A program made the translations under genes and the position numbers. A DNA stretch of 34,743 nucleotides from Streptomyces himastatinicus ATCC 53653 (GTDB lineage Bacteria; Actinomycetota; Actinomycetes; Streptomycetales; Streptomycetaceae), in assembly GCF_000158915.1 (NCBI RefSeq), contig NZ_GG657754.1:3936988-3971730 (forward strand), given 5' to 3'. The notes below the pieces were generated by a model. That model was not told the DNA's origin and searched no databases. It saw nothing but the letters and a program-made list of their open reading frames with translations. The stretch's first letter is position 1; each line of letters begins with the position of its first letter. Below are positions 16,801 through 24,751 of this stretch, piece after piece.

Positions 16801-17953
16801 GCGAGCCCCGCGTCCCTGTGATTCTTGGCCGCGTTCACATCAGCGTGGTCCCGGTGTCCGCAAGCCGTGCATGCAAAGACCGCTTGGCTCTTGCGGCTCT
16901 TCGCGTCCACGTGCCCGCACCGGTTGCACCGCTGCGACGTGTAGGCAGGATCGACAAGAAGAATCCAGCTGCCTGTGTACCGGGCGGCGCTACGCAGAGC
17001 CACCTCCAGCCGGTACCAACCCTTGTCCAGGATCGCACGGTTGAGCCCAGCCTTCTGCCGCACCTTGGACCCCGGTCGCTCGAGCGTGCCCGACGCACTC
17101 GCGGCCATCTTCCTCGTACGCAAATCCTCCAGCACCACCAGGGCATTGAGGGTGGTGACGCGGTTCGCGGTGTAGGCGCAGAAGTCAGCGCGCCGGTCGG
17201 TCACACGCCACATGATCCGGCCCATCGCCGCGATGGTCTTACTCCGGTTTGCCGACCCCTTCTCCTGCCGGGCAAGCTTGTGTTGCAACCTGCGGTACCG
17301 GGCTGCCTCGCCGGGGGCGATGAACTTCCGGTCGTGGAAGGTGCCGTCGCTGGTGACCGCCGCTACCGCCACACCCCGGTCGATCCCCACGGCAGTGTCC
17401 GGCATTGTGTGCTTCTCAGGCGTCCTGTGCCCGTCCTCTACAAGGAAGGACACGAACCACTGCCCGCCCCTGCGCGCGACCGTCGCCGAACGAACCTCAC
17501 CGCCCAGCGGGCGGGACCAGCGAAACCGCACCCAACCCAGCTTGGGGAATTTCGCCCGCGCCCACTTACGGCTCAGCCGCTCCACCTTGATCAGGTTCCC
17601 GGCAGGGAACCGGAACGACACAGGCCACCGCGCCTTCGACCGCCATCGGACACGGAAGGTGCCATGCTCACGGCAGGCCCGGTCAAGGTCCCTCAAGGTC
17701 TGCTGGAGCACATGCGACGGCGCTACCTTCAACCACGGGTGCTCACGCTTGGCCTCAGCGAGCTGTGCAGCCTGCGGCACATAATTCATCCACGCCCCGC
17801 GCCTGCGGTACTCCCTGCGCTGCTCTAGAGCGGTGTTCCACACTGCACGGCAGATATCACCGAACTCCTGGCACATCTGAGCCTGCTCAGCCGTCAGCTC
17901 AAGTCTGTATCTACGCCCGGAAAGCATATGAAACACCCCCTCCCACTCAGGCG
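16677..17953 (-). mobile_element. IS200/IS605-type element with tnpB only (IS1341-like)
   Basis: A single intact tnpB is flanked by a right end with a hairpin and GTCAA-like terminus (about 16677). The left end is placed next to GTGAT at 17953-17957, which resembles the TTGAT transposon-adjacent motif of ISDra2. No tnpA (Y1 transposase) is present, so movement would need one elsewhere. The right boundary is fairly clear; the left boundary is a guess and could lie further right. Confidence 0.5.
16719..17927 (-). CDS. tnpB: TnpB, RNA-guided endonuclease of IS200/IS605 family
   Basis: TnpB is an RNA-guided DNA nuclease, ancestor of Cas12, that cuts targets next to a short motif and helps the element persist. 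The protein has 402 residues from the ATG at 17927. The RuvC catalytic residues are all present: Asp183 (VGIDRGVAV), Glu267 (VVLEDL) and Asp363 (DHADVNAAKN). The zinc finger has Cys334/Cys337 and Cys353/Cys356. The N-terminal helical region has the usual LTAEQAQ and WNTALEQRREYRR segments. I chose the ATG because GAGGGG lies 9 bases upstream; the in-frame GTG at 17936 touches that site. It appears functional. A DNA-damage-type promoter motif lies 30 bases upstream. Confidence 0.88.
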   Translation of the reverse strand: MLSGRRYRLELTAEQAQMCQEFGDICRAVWNTALEQRREYRRRGAWMNYVPQAAQLAEAKREHPWLKVAPSHVLQQTLRDLDRACREHGTFRVRWRSKARWPVSFRFPAGNLIKVERLSRKWARAKFPKLGWVRFRWSRPLGGEVRSATVARRGGQWFVSFLVEDGHRTPEKHTMPDTAVGIDRGVAVAAVTSDGTFHDRKFIAPGEAARYRRLQHKLARQEKGSANRSKTIAAMGRIMWRVTDRRADFCAYTANRVTTLNALVVLEDLRTRKMAASASGTLERPGSKVRQKAGLNRAILDKGWYRLEVALRSAARYTGSWILLVDPAYTSQRCNRCGHVDAKSRKSQAVFACTACGHRDHADVNAAKNHRDAGLAFPACGDLGTSRSAKQEPVSRATGRNP

Positions 17954-17956
17954 ATC

Positions 17957-17979
17957 ACGCTAGCGCAGCCCACTGACAA
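17957..17979 (-). promoter_or_regulatory. RecA-independent DNA-damage (PafBC-type) promoter motif
   Basis: Reading leftward on the minus strand: TTGTCAGTG (17979-17971), 8 bases, TAGCGT (17962-17957). This fits the mycobacterial RecA-NDp consensus tTGTCRgtg-N8-TAnnnT, which is bound by the WYL regulator PafBC, at every specified position. The predicted start is near 17950, giving tnpB a leader of about 23 bases that contains its ribosome-binding site. Activity in this organism is inferred. Confidence 0.6.
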
Positions 17980-18053
17980 TCCGAGCGAACTCCACCACTC
18001 CGAGGATCCGCGCCAGGGATAGGCCGACCTGAGGTCAGACCGAGGTCCGAACC

Positions 18054-19128
18054 TCACGGCAGAGGAACCCGCTCCTCCGCGAAGTGGCACGCCGACAGGT
18101 GCGCGGCTCCGCCCGTCAGGCCCGTCGGCACCGCCAGGGCCGGGGTCTCCGCGGCGCAGCGGGGCTCGGCTCGCCAGCAGCGGGTGCGGAAGCGGCAGCC
18201 GGTGGGCGGGTCGGCCGGGGAGGGGACGTCGCCGGTCAACAGGATGCGCCGGCGGGCGCGCGCCTCCGGGTCGGGGACCGGGACGGCGGACAGCAGGGCC
18301 TGGGTGTACGGGTGGGTCGGGTGGTCGTAGATCTCGGTGCCGGTGCCGGTCTCCGCGAAGCGGCCCAGGTACATCACGGCGACCCGGTCGCTGATGTGCC
18401 GGACCACCGACAGGTCGTGGGCGATGAAGACGTAGGCGAGGCCGAATTCGTCCTGGAGGCGTTCCAGCAGGTTGACCACCTGGGCCTGCACCGAGACGTC
18501 GAGCGCCGAGACCGGTTCGTCCGCGACGATGACCTCGGGGCGCAGGGCCAGCCCGCGGGCGATGCCGATGCGCTGGCGCTGGCCGCCGGAGAACTGGTGC
18601 GGATAGCGGTTGACGTGCTCGGGGTTGAGGCCGACGACGTCCAGCAGCTCCTGGACGGCGCGGTGACGGTCGCCCTTGGGGGCGGCCTCGGGGTGGATCT
18701 CGTACGGCTCGCCGATGATGTCCCCGACGGTCATCCGGGGGTTGAGCGAGGTGTACGGGTCCTGGAAGACCATCTGGATGTTGCGGTGGACGGCCCGCAG
18801 GGCGCGCCCGGACAGCCGGGCGATGTCCTCGCCCCGGTAGCGGATCGTTCCGGCGGTCGGCCGCTCCAGGCCGACCAGCAGCCGGGCGAGGGTGGACTTG
18901 CCGCAGCCGGACTCGCCGACGACGCCGAGGGTCTCGCCGCGCCGCAGGTCGAAGGAGACCGTGTCGACGGCCCGGACCGCGCCGGTAAAAAAAATTGACC
19001 AGGGCGCCCCGGGTCAGCGGGTAGAGCTTGGCGAGGTCGCGTACTTCGAGGACGGGCGGGGCGGGGTCAGCCGCCGAGGGGGCCGACGGTACCGGCGGTG
19101 CCGAGGGGGTCGATGGGGTCGAGGCCAT
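18054..19128 (-). CDS. Oligopeptide ABC transporter ATPase (OppF type), frameshifted at a run of eight T
   Basis: This is the second ATPase of operon 2. The start is ATG at 19128 with GGAGG 6 bases upstream, inside the end of the oppD-type gene (62-base overlap). The N-terminus [12 protein letters not shown]...[21 protein letters not shown] is read in one frame up to a T8 run (18994-18987 on the minus strand). The rest continues one frame over: [14 protein letters not shown], Walker [43 protein letters not shown] and the Cys-containing [11 protein letters not shown] tail. With seven T the protein would be about 357 residues and complete. As written, translation reads off-frame to 17947. Possible causes are an assembly error, a real mutation, or transcriptional slippage at the run. 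Confidence 0.8.
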
Positions 19129-20128
19129 GCAGCTCCTCCTTCCAGAAGTGGCAGGCGCTGGCCCGCCCTTGGGCCCCGGCATCCATCACCCCGGCGTCGG
19201 TCACCTCGTACAGCGGCGGCCGGTCGGTGCGGCAGACGTCGCGGGCGCGCGGACAGCGGGGGTTGAAGGGGCAGCCCGTGGGGAGCGCGAGCGGGCTGGG
19301 CGGCAGCCCCTTGATCGCGTACAGCTCGCCGCCGCGCTGGTCCACGCGCGGGATGGAGTCGAGGAGTCCGCGGGTGTACGGATGGGCGGGGCGCCGGTAC
19401 AGCTCGCGCACCGGCGCGGTCTCCACGATCCGGCCCGCGTACATCACGGCGATGGTGTCGGCGACATCGGCGACCACGCCCAGGTCGTGGGTGATGAGGA
19501 TGAGCCCCATGGCGTACTCGCGGCGCAGCTCCGCCAGCAGATCCATGACCTGGGCCTGGACGGTGACGTCGAGCGCGGTGGTCGGCTCGTCGGCGATGAT
19601 CAGCTCCGGCTCCAGCGCGATCGCCATGGCGATCATGATGCGCTGGCGCATACCGCCCGAGAACTGGTGCGGATAGTCCCCGGCCCGCGCCGCCGCGGCC
19701 GGGATGCGGACCCGGTCCATCAGCTCGACGGCCCGCGCCCGGGCGTCCTTGCGCGACATGCCGCGGTGCACCTGGTACATCTCGGCGAGCTGGGCGCCCA
19801 CCGGGATCACCGGGTTGAGGGCGGACAGCGCGTCCTGGAAGATCATCGACATCTTGGCGCCGCGGATCCGGCGGCGCTCCTCGCCGCTCAGGGTCAGCAG
19901 ATCGCGCCCCTGGAAGAAGACCTTGCCGCCGGTGACCATGGCGGGCGGGGTGTCGAGGATGCCCATGATCGCCTGGGCGGTCACGGACTTCCCCGACCCC
20001 GACTCGCCCAGCACGGCCAGCGTCCGCCCCGCGTCGACGGCGTAGCTCACCCCGCCGACGGCCTCGGCGACCCCGTCCCGGGTGCGGAAGGCGACGCGCA
20101 GGTCCCGTACGTCCAGCAGGCGGGCCAC
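19067..20128 (-). CDS. Oligopeptide ABC transporter ATPase (OppD type), operon 2
   Basis: This ATPase has 353 residues. Walker A is GESGSGKS (41-48). [12 protein letters not shown] carries the Q-loop, followed by [20 protein letters not shown] and LITHDLG. The C-terminal [15 protein letters not shown] is the cysteine-rich oligopeptide/dipeptide domain. The GTG start lies 2 bases after the stop of the permease gene, so it is translationally coupled. The C-terminus has an extra low-complexity tail ([14 protein letters not shown]) inside the region overlapped by the next gene. All ATPase motifs are intact. Confidence 0.85.
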   Translation of the reverse strand: MARLLDVRDLRVAFRTRDGVAEAVGGVSYAVDAGRTLAVLGESGSGKSVTAQAIMGILDTPPAMVTGGKVFFQGRDLLTLSGEERRRIRGAKMSMIFQDALSALNPVIPVGAQLAEMYQVHRGMSRKDARARAVELMDRVRIPAAAARAGDYPHQFSGGMRQRIMIAMAIALEPELIIADEPTTALDVTVQAQVMDLLAELRREYAMGLILITHDLGVVADVADTIAVMYAGRIVETAPVRELYRRPAHPYTRGLLDSIPRVDQRGGELYAIKGLPPSPLALPTGCPFNPRCPRARDVCRTDRPPLYEVTDAGVMDAGAQGRASACHFWKEELHGLDPIDPLGTAGTVGPLGG

Positions 20129-20130
20129 GG

Positions 20131-21150
20131 CTAGCGCAGCTTCGGGTCGAGGGCGTCGCGCACCGCGTCGCCGAGCATGATGAACGCGAGCACGGTGATG
20201 CTGAGCGCCGCCGCGGGCCACAGCAGCATGTGCGGGGCGTTGCGGATCTGGGTGGACGCGGACGAGATGTCGATGCCCCAGGAGACGGTGGGCGGTTTCA
20301 GCCCCACCCCGAGGAACGACAGGGTCGCCTCCAGCGCGATGTACGTGCCCAGCGCGATGGTCGCGACGACGATGACCGGGGCGACGGCGTTGGGCGCGAT
20401 GTGCCGCAGCAGCATCCGGCCGTTGCTCGCCCCGAGGGTGCGCGCCGCGAGCACGTAGTCCTGCTGTTTGACGGTGACGACCGAGCCCCGGGCGATACGG
20501 GAGATCTGCGGCCAGCCCAGCAGCACGATGAAGCCGACCACCGGCCACACCGAACCGCTGGTGACCACCGACAGGAAGACCAGCCCGCCGAGCAGGATCG
20601 GGATGCCGAAGAAGACGTCGGCGATCCGCGAGAGCAGGGAATCCCACCAGCCGCCGAAGAATCCGGCCAGCCCGCCCAGCACGCTGCCGAGCAGGGCCGC
20701 GCCCGCGGTGGCGCAGATGCCGACGGTGATGGAGGCGCGGGCGCCGTAGACGGTGCGGGTGTAGACGTCCCGGCCCTGGAGGTCGAAGCCGAAGGGGTGG
20801 CCGGGGGCCGGGCCGTCCTGCGCCTTGGCCAGGTTGCCCTGGTACGGATTGCCGTCCGCGATCAGCTGCGGCCAGACCGCGATGGTGACGAGGAAGAGGA
20901 TGACCAGCGCGGAGACCACGAAGACGGGGTTACGGCGCAGATCGTGCCAGGCGTCGGTCCACAGCCCCCGCGACCCGGGCGCCGGGCCGCCGCCGGGGGC
21001 CGGGCGCCCGGCGGCGCGCCACCGCAGGCCCGGCAGGGGGCGGCGCAGCCACGGTCGGCCCCGCGGCCCGCCCTCCAGGGTCGCGGTGCCGGTGGCGATG
21101 TCGGATGGCGTATCAGATCGCGCCTCAAGGGGCTCAAAGGGCTCAGGCAT
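20131..21150 (-). CDS. Oligopeptide ABC transporter permease (OppC type), operon 2
   Basis: This permease has 339 residues. A long Pro/Gly/Arg-rich cytoplasmic N-terminus (about 1-65) precedes WHDLRRNPVFVVSALVILFLV, the OppC first helix. HPFGFDLQGRDVYTRTVYGARASI is the conserved loop before helix 2. The EAA motif is AARTLGASNGRMLLRHIAPN, and the end is GDAVRDALDPKLR. The ATG overlaps the end of the oppB-type gene by 8 bases. The N-terminal extension is longer than usual for OppC. Confidence 0.85.
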   Translation of the reverse strand: MPEPFEPLEARSDTPSDIATGTATLEGGPRGRPWLRRPLPGLRWRAAGRPAPGGGPAPGSRGLWTDAWHDLRRNPVFVVSALVILFLVTIAVWPQLIADGNPYQGNLAKAQDGPAPGHPFGFDLQGRDVYTRTVYGARASITVGICATAGAALLGSVLGGLAGFFGGWWDSLLSRIADVFFGIPILLGGLVFLSVVTSGSVWPVVGFIVLLGWPQISRIARGSVVTVKQQDYVLAARTLGASNGRMLLRHIAPNAVAPVIVVATIALGTYIALEATLSFLGVGLKPPTVSWGIDISSASTQIRNAPHMLLWPAAALSITVLAFIMLGDAVRDALDPKLR

Positions 21151-22066
21151 ACCGGATCCTCGGGTCGAGCACGGCGTAGAGGAGGTCGACGAGCAGATTG
21201 GCGAGCAGGAAGACGATCACCAGGATGGTGACGAAGCCGACCACGGTCGGCGAGTTCTGGCGCAGGATGCCCTGGTAGAGCTGATAGCCCACGCCATGGA
21301 TGTTGAAGATCCGCTCGGTGACGATGGCCCCGCCCATGAGCGCGCCGATGTCGGTGCCGATGAAGGTCACCACCGGGATCAGCGAGGTGCGCAGCAGATG
21401 CCGCACGACGATCCGGCGGCGCGGCAGCCCCTTGGCGACGGCGGTGCGGACGTAGTCGGCGCGGGCGTTCTCGACGAGCGAGGTGCGGGTGAGGCGGGTG
21501 GTGTACGCGAGGGACACCAGACCCAGCACCACCCCGGGCAGCAGCAGTTCGGTGAACGGAGCCTCCGGGGCGACGGAGGGCCGGGCCCAGCCCCACCGCA
21601 CGCCGAACACGTACTGGAGCACGGTGCCGCTGACGAACGTCGGGATGGACACCACGACCAGGGTGAGCAGCAGCACCGAGGTGTCCAGGCCCCGGCCGCG
21701 GCGCAGTCCGCTGAGCACGCCGAGGGTGATGCCGAGCGCCATCTCGAAGACGACGGCGACGATGGTGAGCCGCAGGGTGACGGGGAACGCCTCGGCCATC
21801 AGCTCGGTGACGGGCTGTCCGTTGAAGGCGGTGCCGAACTGGCCGCCGAAGACCTGCCCCATGTAGTGGACGTACTGGCTCCACAGCGGTTCGTCGAGGT
21901 AGAGGTCCTTGCGGATGCGGGCCGCTGTGGCGGGGTCGGGGGCCTTGTCGCCGAACAGGGCGGCGACCGGGTCGCCGAGCGCGTAGACCATGAAGAAGAT
22001 CAGGAAGGTGGCGCCGAGGAAGACCGGGATCATCTGTGCCAGCCGCCGCAGCACATAGCGGCCCAT
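21143..22066 (-). CDS. Oligopeptide ABC transporter permease (OppB type), operon 2
   Basis: This permease has 307 residues. MGRYVLRRLAQMIPVFLGATFLIFFMVYAL is the OppB first helix. The EAA loop is VRTAVAKGLPRRRIVVRHLLRTSLIP, and the end is LDPRIRYA. The usual LPGDP motif after the first helix reads ALGDP here, one residue short. The ATG lies 2 bases after the lipoprotein stop, indicating coupling. It is nearly colinear with the OppB-type gene of operon 3. Confidence 0.85.
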   Translation of the reverse strand: MGRYVLRRLAQMIPVFLGATFLIFFMVYALGDPVAALFGDKAPDPATAARIRKDLYLDEPLWSQYVHYMGQVFGGQFGTAFNGQPVTELMAEAFPVTLRLTIVAVVFEMALGITLGVLSGLRRGRGLDTSVLLLTLVVVSIPTFVSGTVLQYVFGVRWGWARPSVAPEAPFTELLLPGVVLGLVSLAYTTRLTRTSLVENARADYVRTAVAKGLPRRRIVVRHLLRTSLIPVVTFIGTDIGALMGGAIVTERIFNIHGVGYQLYQGILRQNSPTVVGFVTILVIVFLLANLLVDLLYAVLDPRIRYA

Positions 22067-22068
22067 GG

Positions 22069-23700
22069 TCAGCCGACCCTGATCTGGTGGTAGACGGGGA
22101 CGCTGAACTGGTTGAGCGTCACATCGCTCAGCCGGGGCGCATAACCCGCGCTGCCGTTCTGGTACCACAGCGGGATGGCGGGCATCTGCCGGGCGAGGAT
22201 CTTCTCGGCGTCCTGGAAGGCGGTGATGGAAGCCCCGTCGGCGGAGGCCGCGTTGGCCTGGTTCACCAGCCGGTCGAAGCCGGTGTCGCTCCAGTGGCCG
22301 TCGTTGGAGGAGGCGTCGGTGTAGTACAGCGGCTGGAGGAAGTTCTGGATCAGCGGATAGTCCATCTGCCAGCCCGCCCGGAAGGGGCCGGTCATCCGCT
22401 TCCCGGCCATCTTGTTGCGGTAGTCGGCGAAGGTGCCGACCGGTTTGCCGACGCACGCCCGATCGCTGCGCAGCACGGTGTTGACGCTGTTGCAGACGGC
22501 GTCGACCCAGTCCTTGTGGGAGCCGGTGTCGGCGTTGTACGTGATCGTCATCCGGCCGCCGGGCAGCCCGCCCGCGGCGGTGATCAACTTGCGGGCCCGC
22601 TCCGGGTCGTAACGGCAGGCGTCCCCGCACAGCCCCGGCTGGTAGCCGCCCTGGCGGCGCAGCACCGGGGAGGTCCAGTCGGTGGCGGGGGTGCGGGTGC
22701 CGCGGAAGATCCGGTCGGTGATCTGCGCGCGGTTGATCGCCATGGAGATGCCGCGGCGCAGCTTCGCCCGGGCGGGCCCGCTCCACGCCTTGTCGTACAT
22801 GGGGAAGGTGAGCGTCTGGATGATCCCGGCGGGCTGGTTGATGTAGCGGTTGCCGAGATCGGAGCGGACGAACTTCAGCTGCTGGGCCGGGACATCGTCC
22901 ACCAGATCGAGATTGCCCGCCTGGAGATCGGTGTAGGCGGTGTTGCTGTCGGTGTAGACGCGGAGGTCGACGCCTTTGTTACGGGCCTTGTCGGGGCCCC
23001 GGTAACCGTCCCAGGCGCGCAGCTTCATGACCGAGCCCTTGTCGTACGACCGCACCTGGTACGGGCCGTTGCCGACGGGCTTCTTCAGCCAGGCCGCATG
23101 GTCCTCGAAGAAGGCCCGGGGCAGCGGCGCGTAGGCGTTGTAGCCGAGCGTCTTGGGCCAGGAGGAGAACTTCTGGGTGAGCCGGACGGTGAAGGTCCGC
23201 TCCCCCGTCACCTTCAGCCCGGAGAGGGTACGGGCGGTGGGGCGGCCGGTTTCGGGGTGGACCTTGGCGTACCCCTCGATGTACTCGAAGAAGTAGGCGT
23301 TGCGCTGCTTGTTGTCGAGCAGGGCGCCGTAATTCCACGCGTCCGTGAAGGACTTCGCGGTGACCTTCTCCCCATTCCCGAACCGCCGCCCCTTCTTGAT
23401 GGTGACGGTGTACGTGCGCTGGTCGTCGGTGGTGATCCGGTCCGCGAGCGCGTCCTTGGCCTCACCAGTCGCCGGGTCGTACCGCTTGAGCCCCCGGAAG
23501 ATCATGTCGAGGACCTTGCCGCCCTGGACGTCGTTGGTGTTGGCGGGCTCCAGCGGGTTCGGCGGATCACCCCAGGAGGAGCGGACGATGCCGTCGGCCG
23601 AGCCGGAGTCGCTTCCGCAGCCCGCGACGGCCGGGACGGCGGCCACGCAGAGGGCGCACAGCACGCACCGCACCCGCATGACGCGTTGGGCTCCGCGCAT
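22069..23700 (-). CDS. Oligopeptide-binding lipoprotein (SBP_bac_5), operon 2
   Basis: This substrate-binding lipoprotein has 543 residues. The signal peptide ends in the lipobox VAGC with Cys28. The mature protein opens with SSWGDPPNPLEPANTNDVQGG and VLDMIFRGLKRYD, then GNGPYQVRSY and AWNYGALLDNKQRNAYFF, all typical of family 5 binding proteins. GGAGG lies 4 bases before the ATG. It resembles the operon 3 lipoprotein far more than the BldKB-like one, so operons 2 and 3 look like paralogues. Two Cys-containing loops (LCGDACRYD and AVCNSVNTVLRSDRACVG) may form disulfides. The ligand is unknown. Confidence 0.85.
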   Translation of the reverse strand: MRGAQRVMRVRCVLCALCVAAVPAVAGCGSDSGSADGIVRSSWGDPPNPLEPANTNDVQGGKVLDMIFRGLKRYDPATGEAKDALADRITTDDQRTYTVTIKKGRRFGNGEKVTAKSFTDAWNYGALLDNKQRNAYFFEYIEGYAKVHPETGRPTARTLSGLKVTGERTFTVRLTQKFSSWPKTLGYNAYAPLPRAFFEDHAAWLKKPVGNGPYQVRSYDKGSVMKLRAWDGYRGPDKARNKGVDLRVYTDSNTAYTDLQAGNLDLVDDVPAQQLKFVRSDLGNRYINQPAGIIQTLTFPMYDKAWSGPARAKLRRGISMAINRAQITDRIFRGTRTPATDWTSPVLRRQGGYQPGLCGDACRYDPERARKLITAAGGLPGGRMTITYNADTGSHKDWVDAVCNSVNTVLRSDRACVGKPVGTFADYRNKMAGKRMTGPFRAGWQMDYPLIQNFLQPLYYTDASSNDGHWSDTGFDRLVNQANAASADGASITAFQDAEKILARQMPAIPLWYQNGSAGYAPRLSDVTLNQFSVPVYHQIRVG

Positions 23701-23987
23701 GGCGCCTCCCGAGGATCCGGTCCAAGATCGCCTCAGATCCTCATGACACCCCAGGGCGGGGCGGTGCGCACGCCGGTGACCGCTGTCCGTGGCAGCGGCC
23801 CGGTGGCATCAGGAGACGGCGTCGGGAACGCCATTGGTAAAGCGCGAGCCGAGCGGTACGTCCCGCGCTCGGCAAGCGCTTTCTATTCCACTGTGGCCTA
23901 TCGTTCCCCGCGATTCAAGCGTCTGTTCCAAATCTTTAATCGATTCAACACACCTCCTCGCCACCCTCACAGCAAGCGGTTCAGCTG
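23701..23987. other. Leader/promoter region of operon 2
   Basis: These 287 bases lie between the operon 2 lipoprotein and the truncated antitoxin. An AT-rich patch (about 23880-23960) stands out and probably contains the operon promoter, but no -35/-10 pair is convincing. A LacI-type palindrome at 23872-23883 lies at its edge. A short minus frame at 23809-24021 crosses the region but lacks a start context. Confidence 0.4.
23872..23883. promoter_or_regulatory. LacI-family-like palindrome upstream of operon 2
   Basis: GCAAGCGCTTTC has the core AAGCGCTT with matching outer G and C and one mismatched pair, the form typical of LacI-family operators. It is about 170 bases upstream of the lipoprotein start. 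No LacI gene is in the window, so the link is speculative. Confidence 0.3.
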
Positions 23988-24170
23988 CTACCGCCCACGG
24001 TCGACCAAGCCGGTCGAGCAATCCGCGATCAGCCCCGCCTCGATCTTGGCCGCGCGCTCAGCGGCGCGCGAGAGCCAGGCCGAGACGCTCACACCCTCGC
24101 GGTCGGCCGCTTCCTTGGCGGCGCTCAGGGTCTCGCTCGGAATCGTGATCGTGACACGTTCGAGGCTCAT
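23988..24170 (-). pseudogene. Truncated ribbon-helix-helix antitoxin
   Basis: The 60-residue frame starts MSLERVTITIPSETLSAAKE, a beta strand plus first helix of a ribbon-helix-helix (CopG/VapB-like) antitoxin. It continues REGVSVSAWLSRAAERAAKIEAGLIAD, then ends in an unrelated CSTGLVDRGR tail. Full-length members I recall run about 30-40 residues further, with a toxin-binding acidic C-terminus. No PIN-type toxin follows. It is therefore likely a remnant of a toxin-antitoxin module broken near 24017. The DNA-binding half could still be made; the ribosome-binding site is weak. Confidence 0.5.
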
Positions 24171-24387
24171 GCTCTGAATCACCCGGGCGGGCGCCGACCC
24201 GAGCCGCCCGCCCGATGGCGGTTCACCCGAACGAGCCGGGCCGCACCCACGCCCCCGCCAGCACAAGCGCAAGGTCCCGACGCCCTGCTGCGAGATGCCG
24301 ATGGGGGGCCGTGTCGCGGTGTGATCCACCCAGGTCTCTCGCACCGGTAGCTCGCCGTTACGGGACAGATCGTAGAACTGCTTCCGG

Positions 24388-24543
24388 TCAAGGCCGACGG
24401 TGGGCAGCCCAGCGATCGGCCGCGGTGGCGAGGGCCTGTTTCCATGCGACGCCCGGCGCGCCCTTGCCGATTCCGGCCCATAGGCGCTGCGACGCATCCT
24501 GCGATTCCTGGGGGCGGTTCCTGAACGAGTACGAGCACGTCAC
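24388..24543 (-). CDS. Possible 51-aa protein coupled to the DUF397 gene
   Basis: A GTG overlaps the DUF397 stop (GTGA), the classical coupling arrangement. The frame encodes 51 residues including RLWAGIGKGAPGVAWKQALA and ending TAADRWAAHRRP. The composition looks like a real C-terminal helical segment rather than a random GC frame. No family is recognised. It could be a small third gene of the whiJ-like locus or the remnant of a larger gene. Confidence 0.3.
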   Translation of the reverse strand: MTCSYSFRNRPQESQDASQRLWAGIGKGAPGVAWKQALATAADRWAAHRRP

Positions 24544-24740
24544 GGGGCGAGGTGGTCGAACCGCCCTGCCTTCGCGGCCCGCAGGAACGCGCGCAGCGCA
24601 GCCGGTGTCGTGGCTATGACCGCCTCCGAGTCGTCGCTCTCGCGGAGGTGCGGCCTGCCGACGGGGTCGGCGGCCAGCTCGACGCAGTTCGGGGCGTCAC
24701 CTGTGCTGAAGCTGGACTTCCGCCAGTGCAGCGAGGACAT
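24540..24740 (-). CDS. DUF397 protein (whiJ-locus type)
   Basis: This 66-residue protein has the DUF397 signature: WRKSSFSTGDAPNCVELA followed by RESDDSEAVIATTPAALRAFLRAAKAGRFD. GGAGAG lies 6 bases before the ATG, overlapping the stop of the XRE gene (11-base gap), so the two are one operon. In Streptomyces such proteins usually sit next to XRE/DUF5753 regulators and anti-sigma-like ATPases, and members affect development (whiJ-like, AbaA-like loci). Its biochemical role is unknown. Confidence 0.88.
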   Translation of the reverse strand: MSSLHWRKSSFSTGDAPNCVELAADPVGRPHLRESDDSEAVIATTPAALRAFLRAAKAGRFDHLAP

Positions 24741-24751
24741 GCGGATCTCTC

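Noticed and set aside
23809..24021. 70-codon minus frame between operon 2 and the truncated antitoxin
   Set aside because: No ribosome-binding site or recognisable motif, and it spans the AT-rich promoter-like patch.
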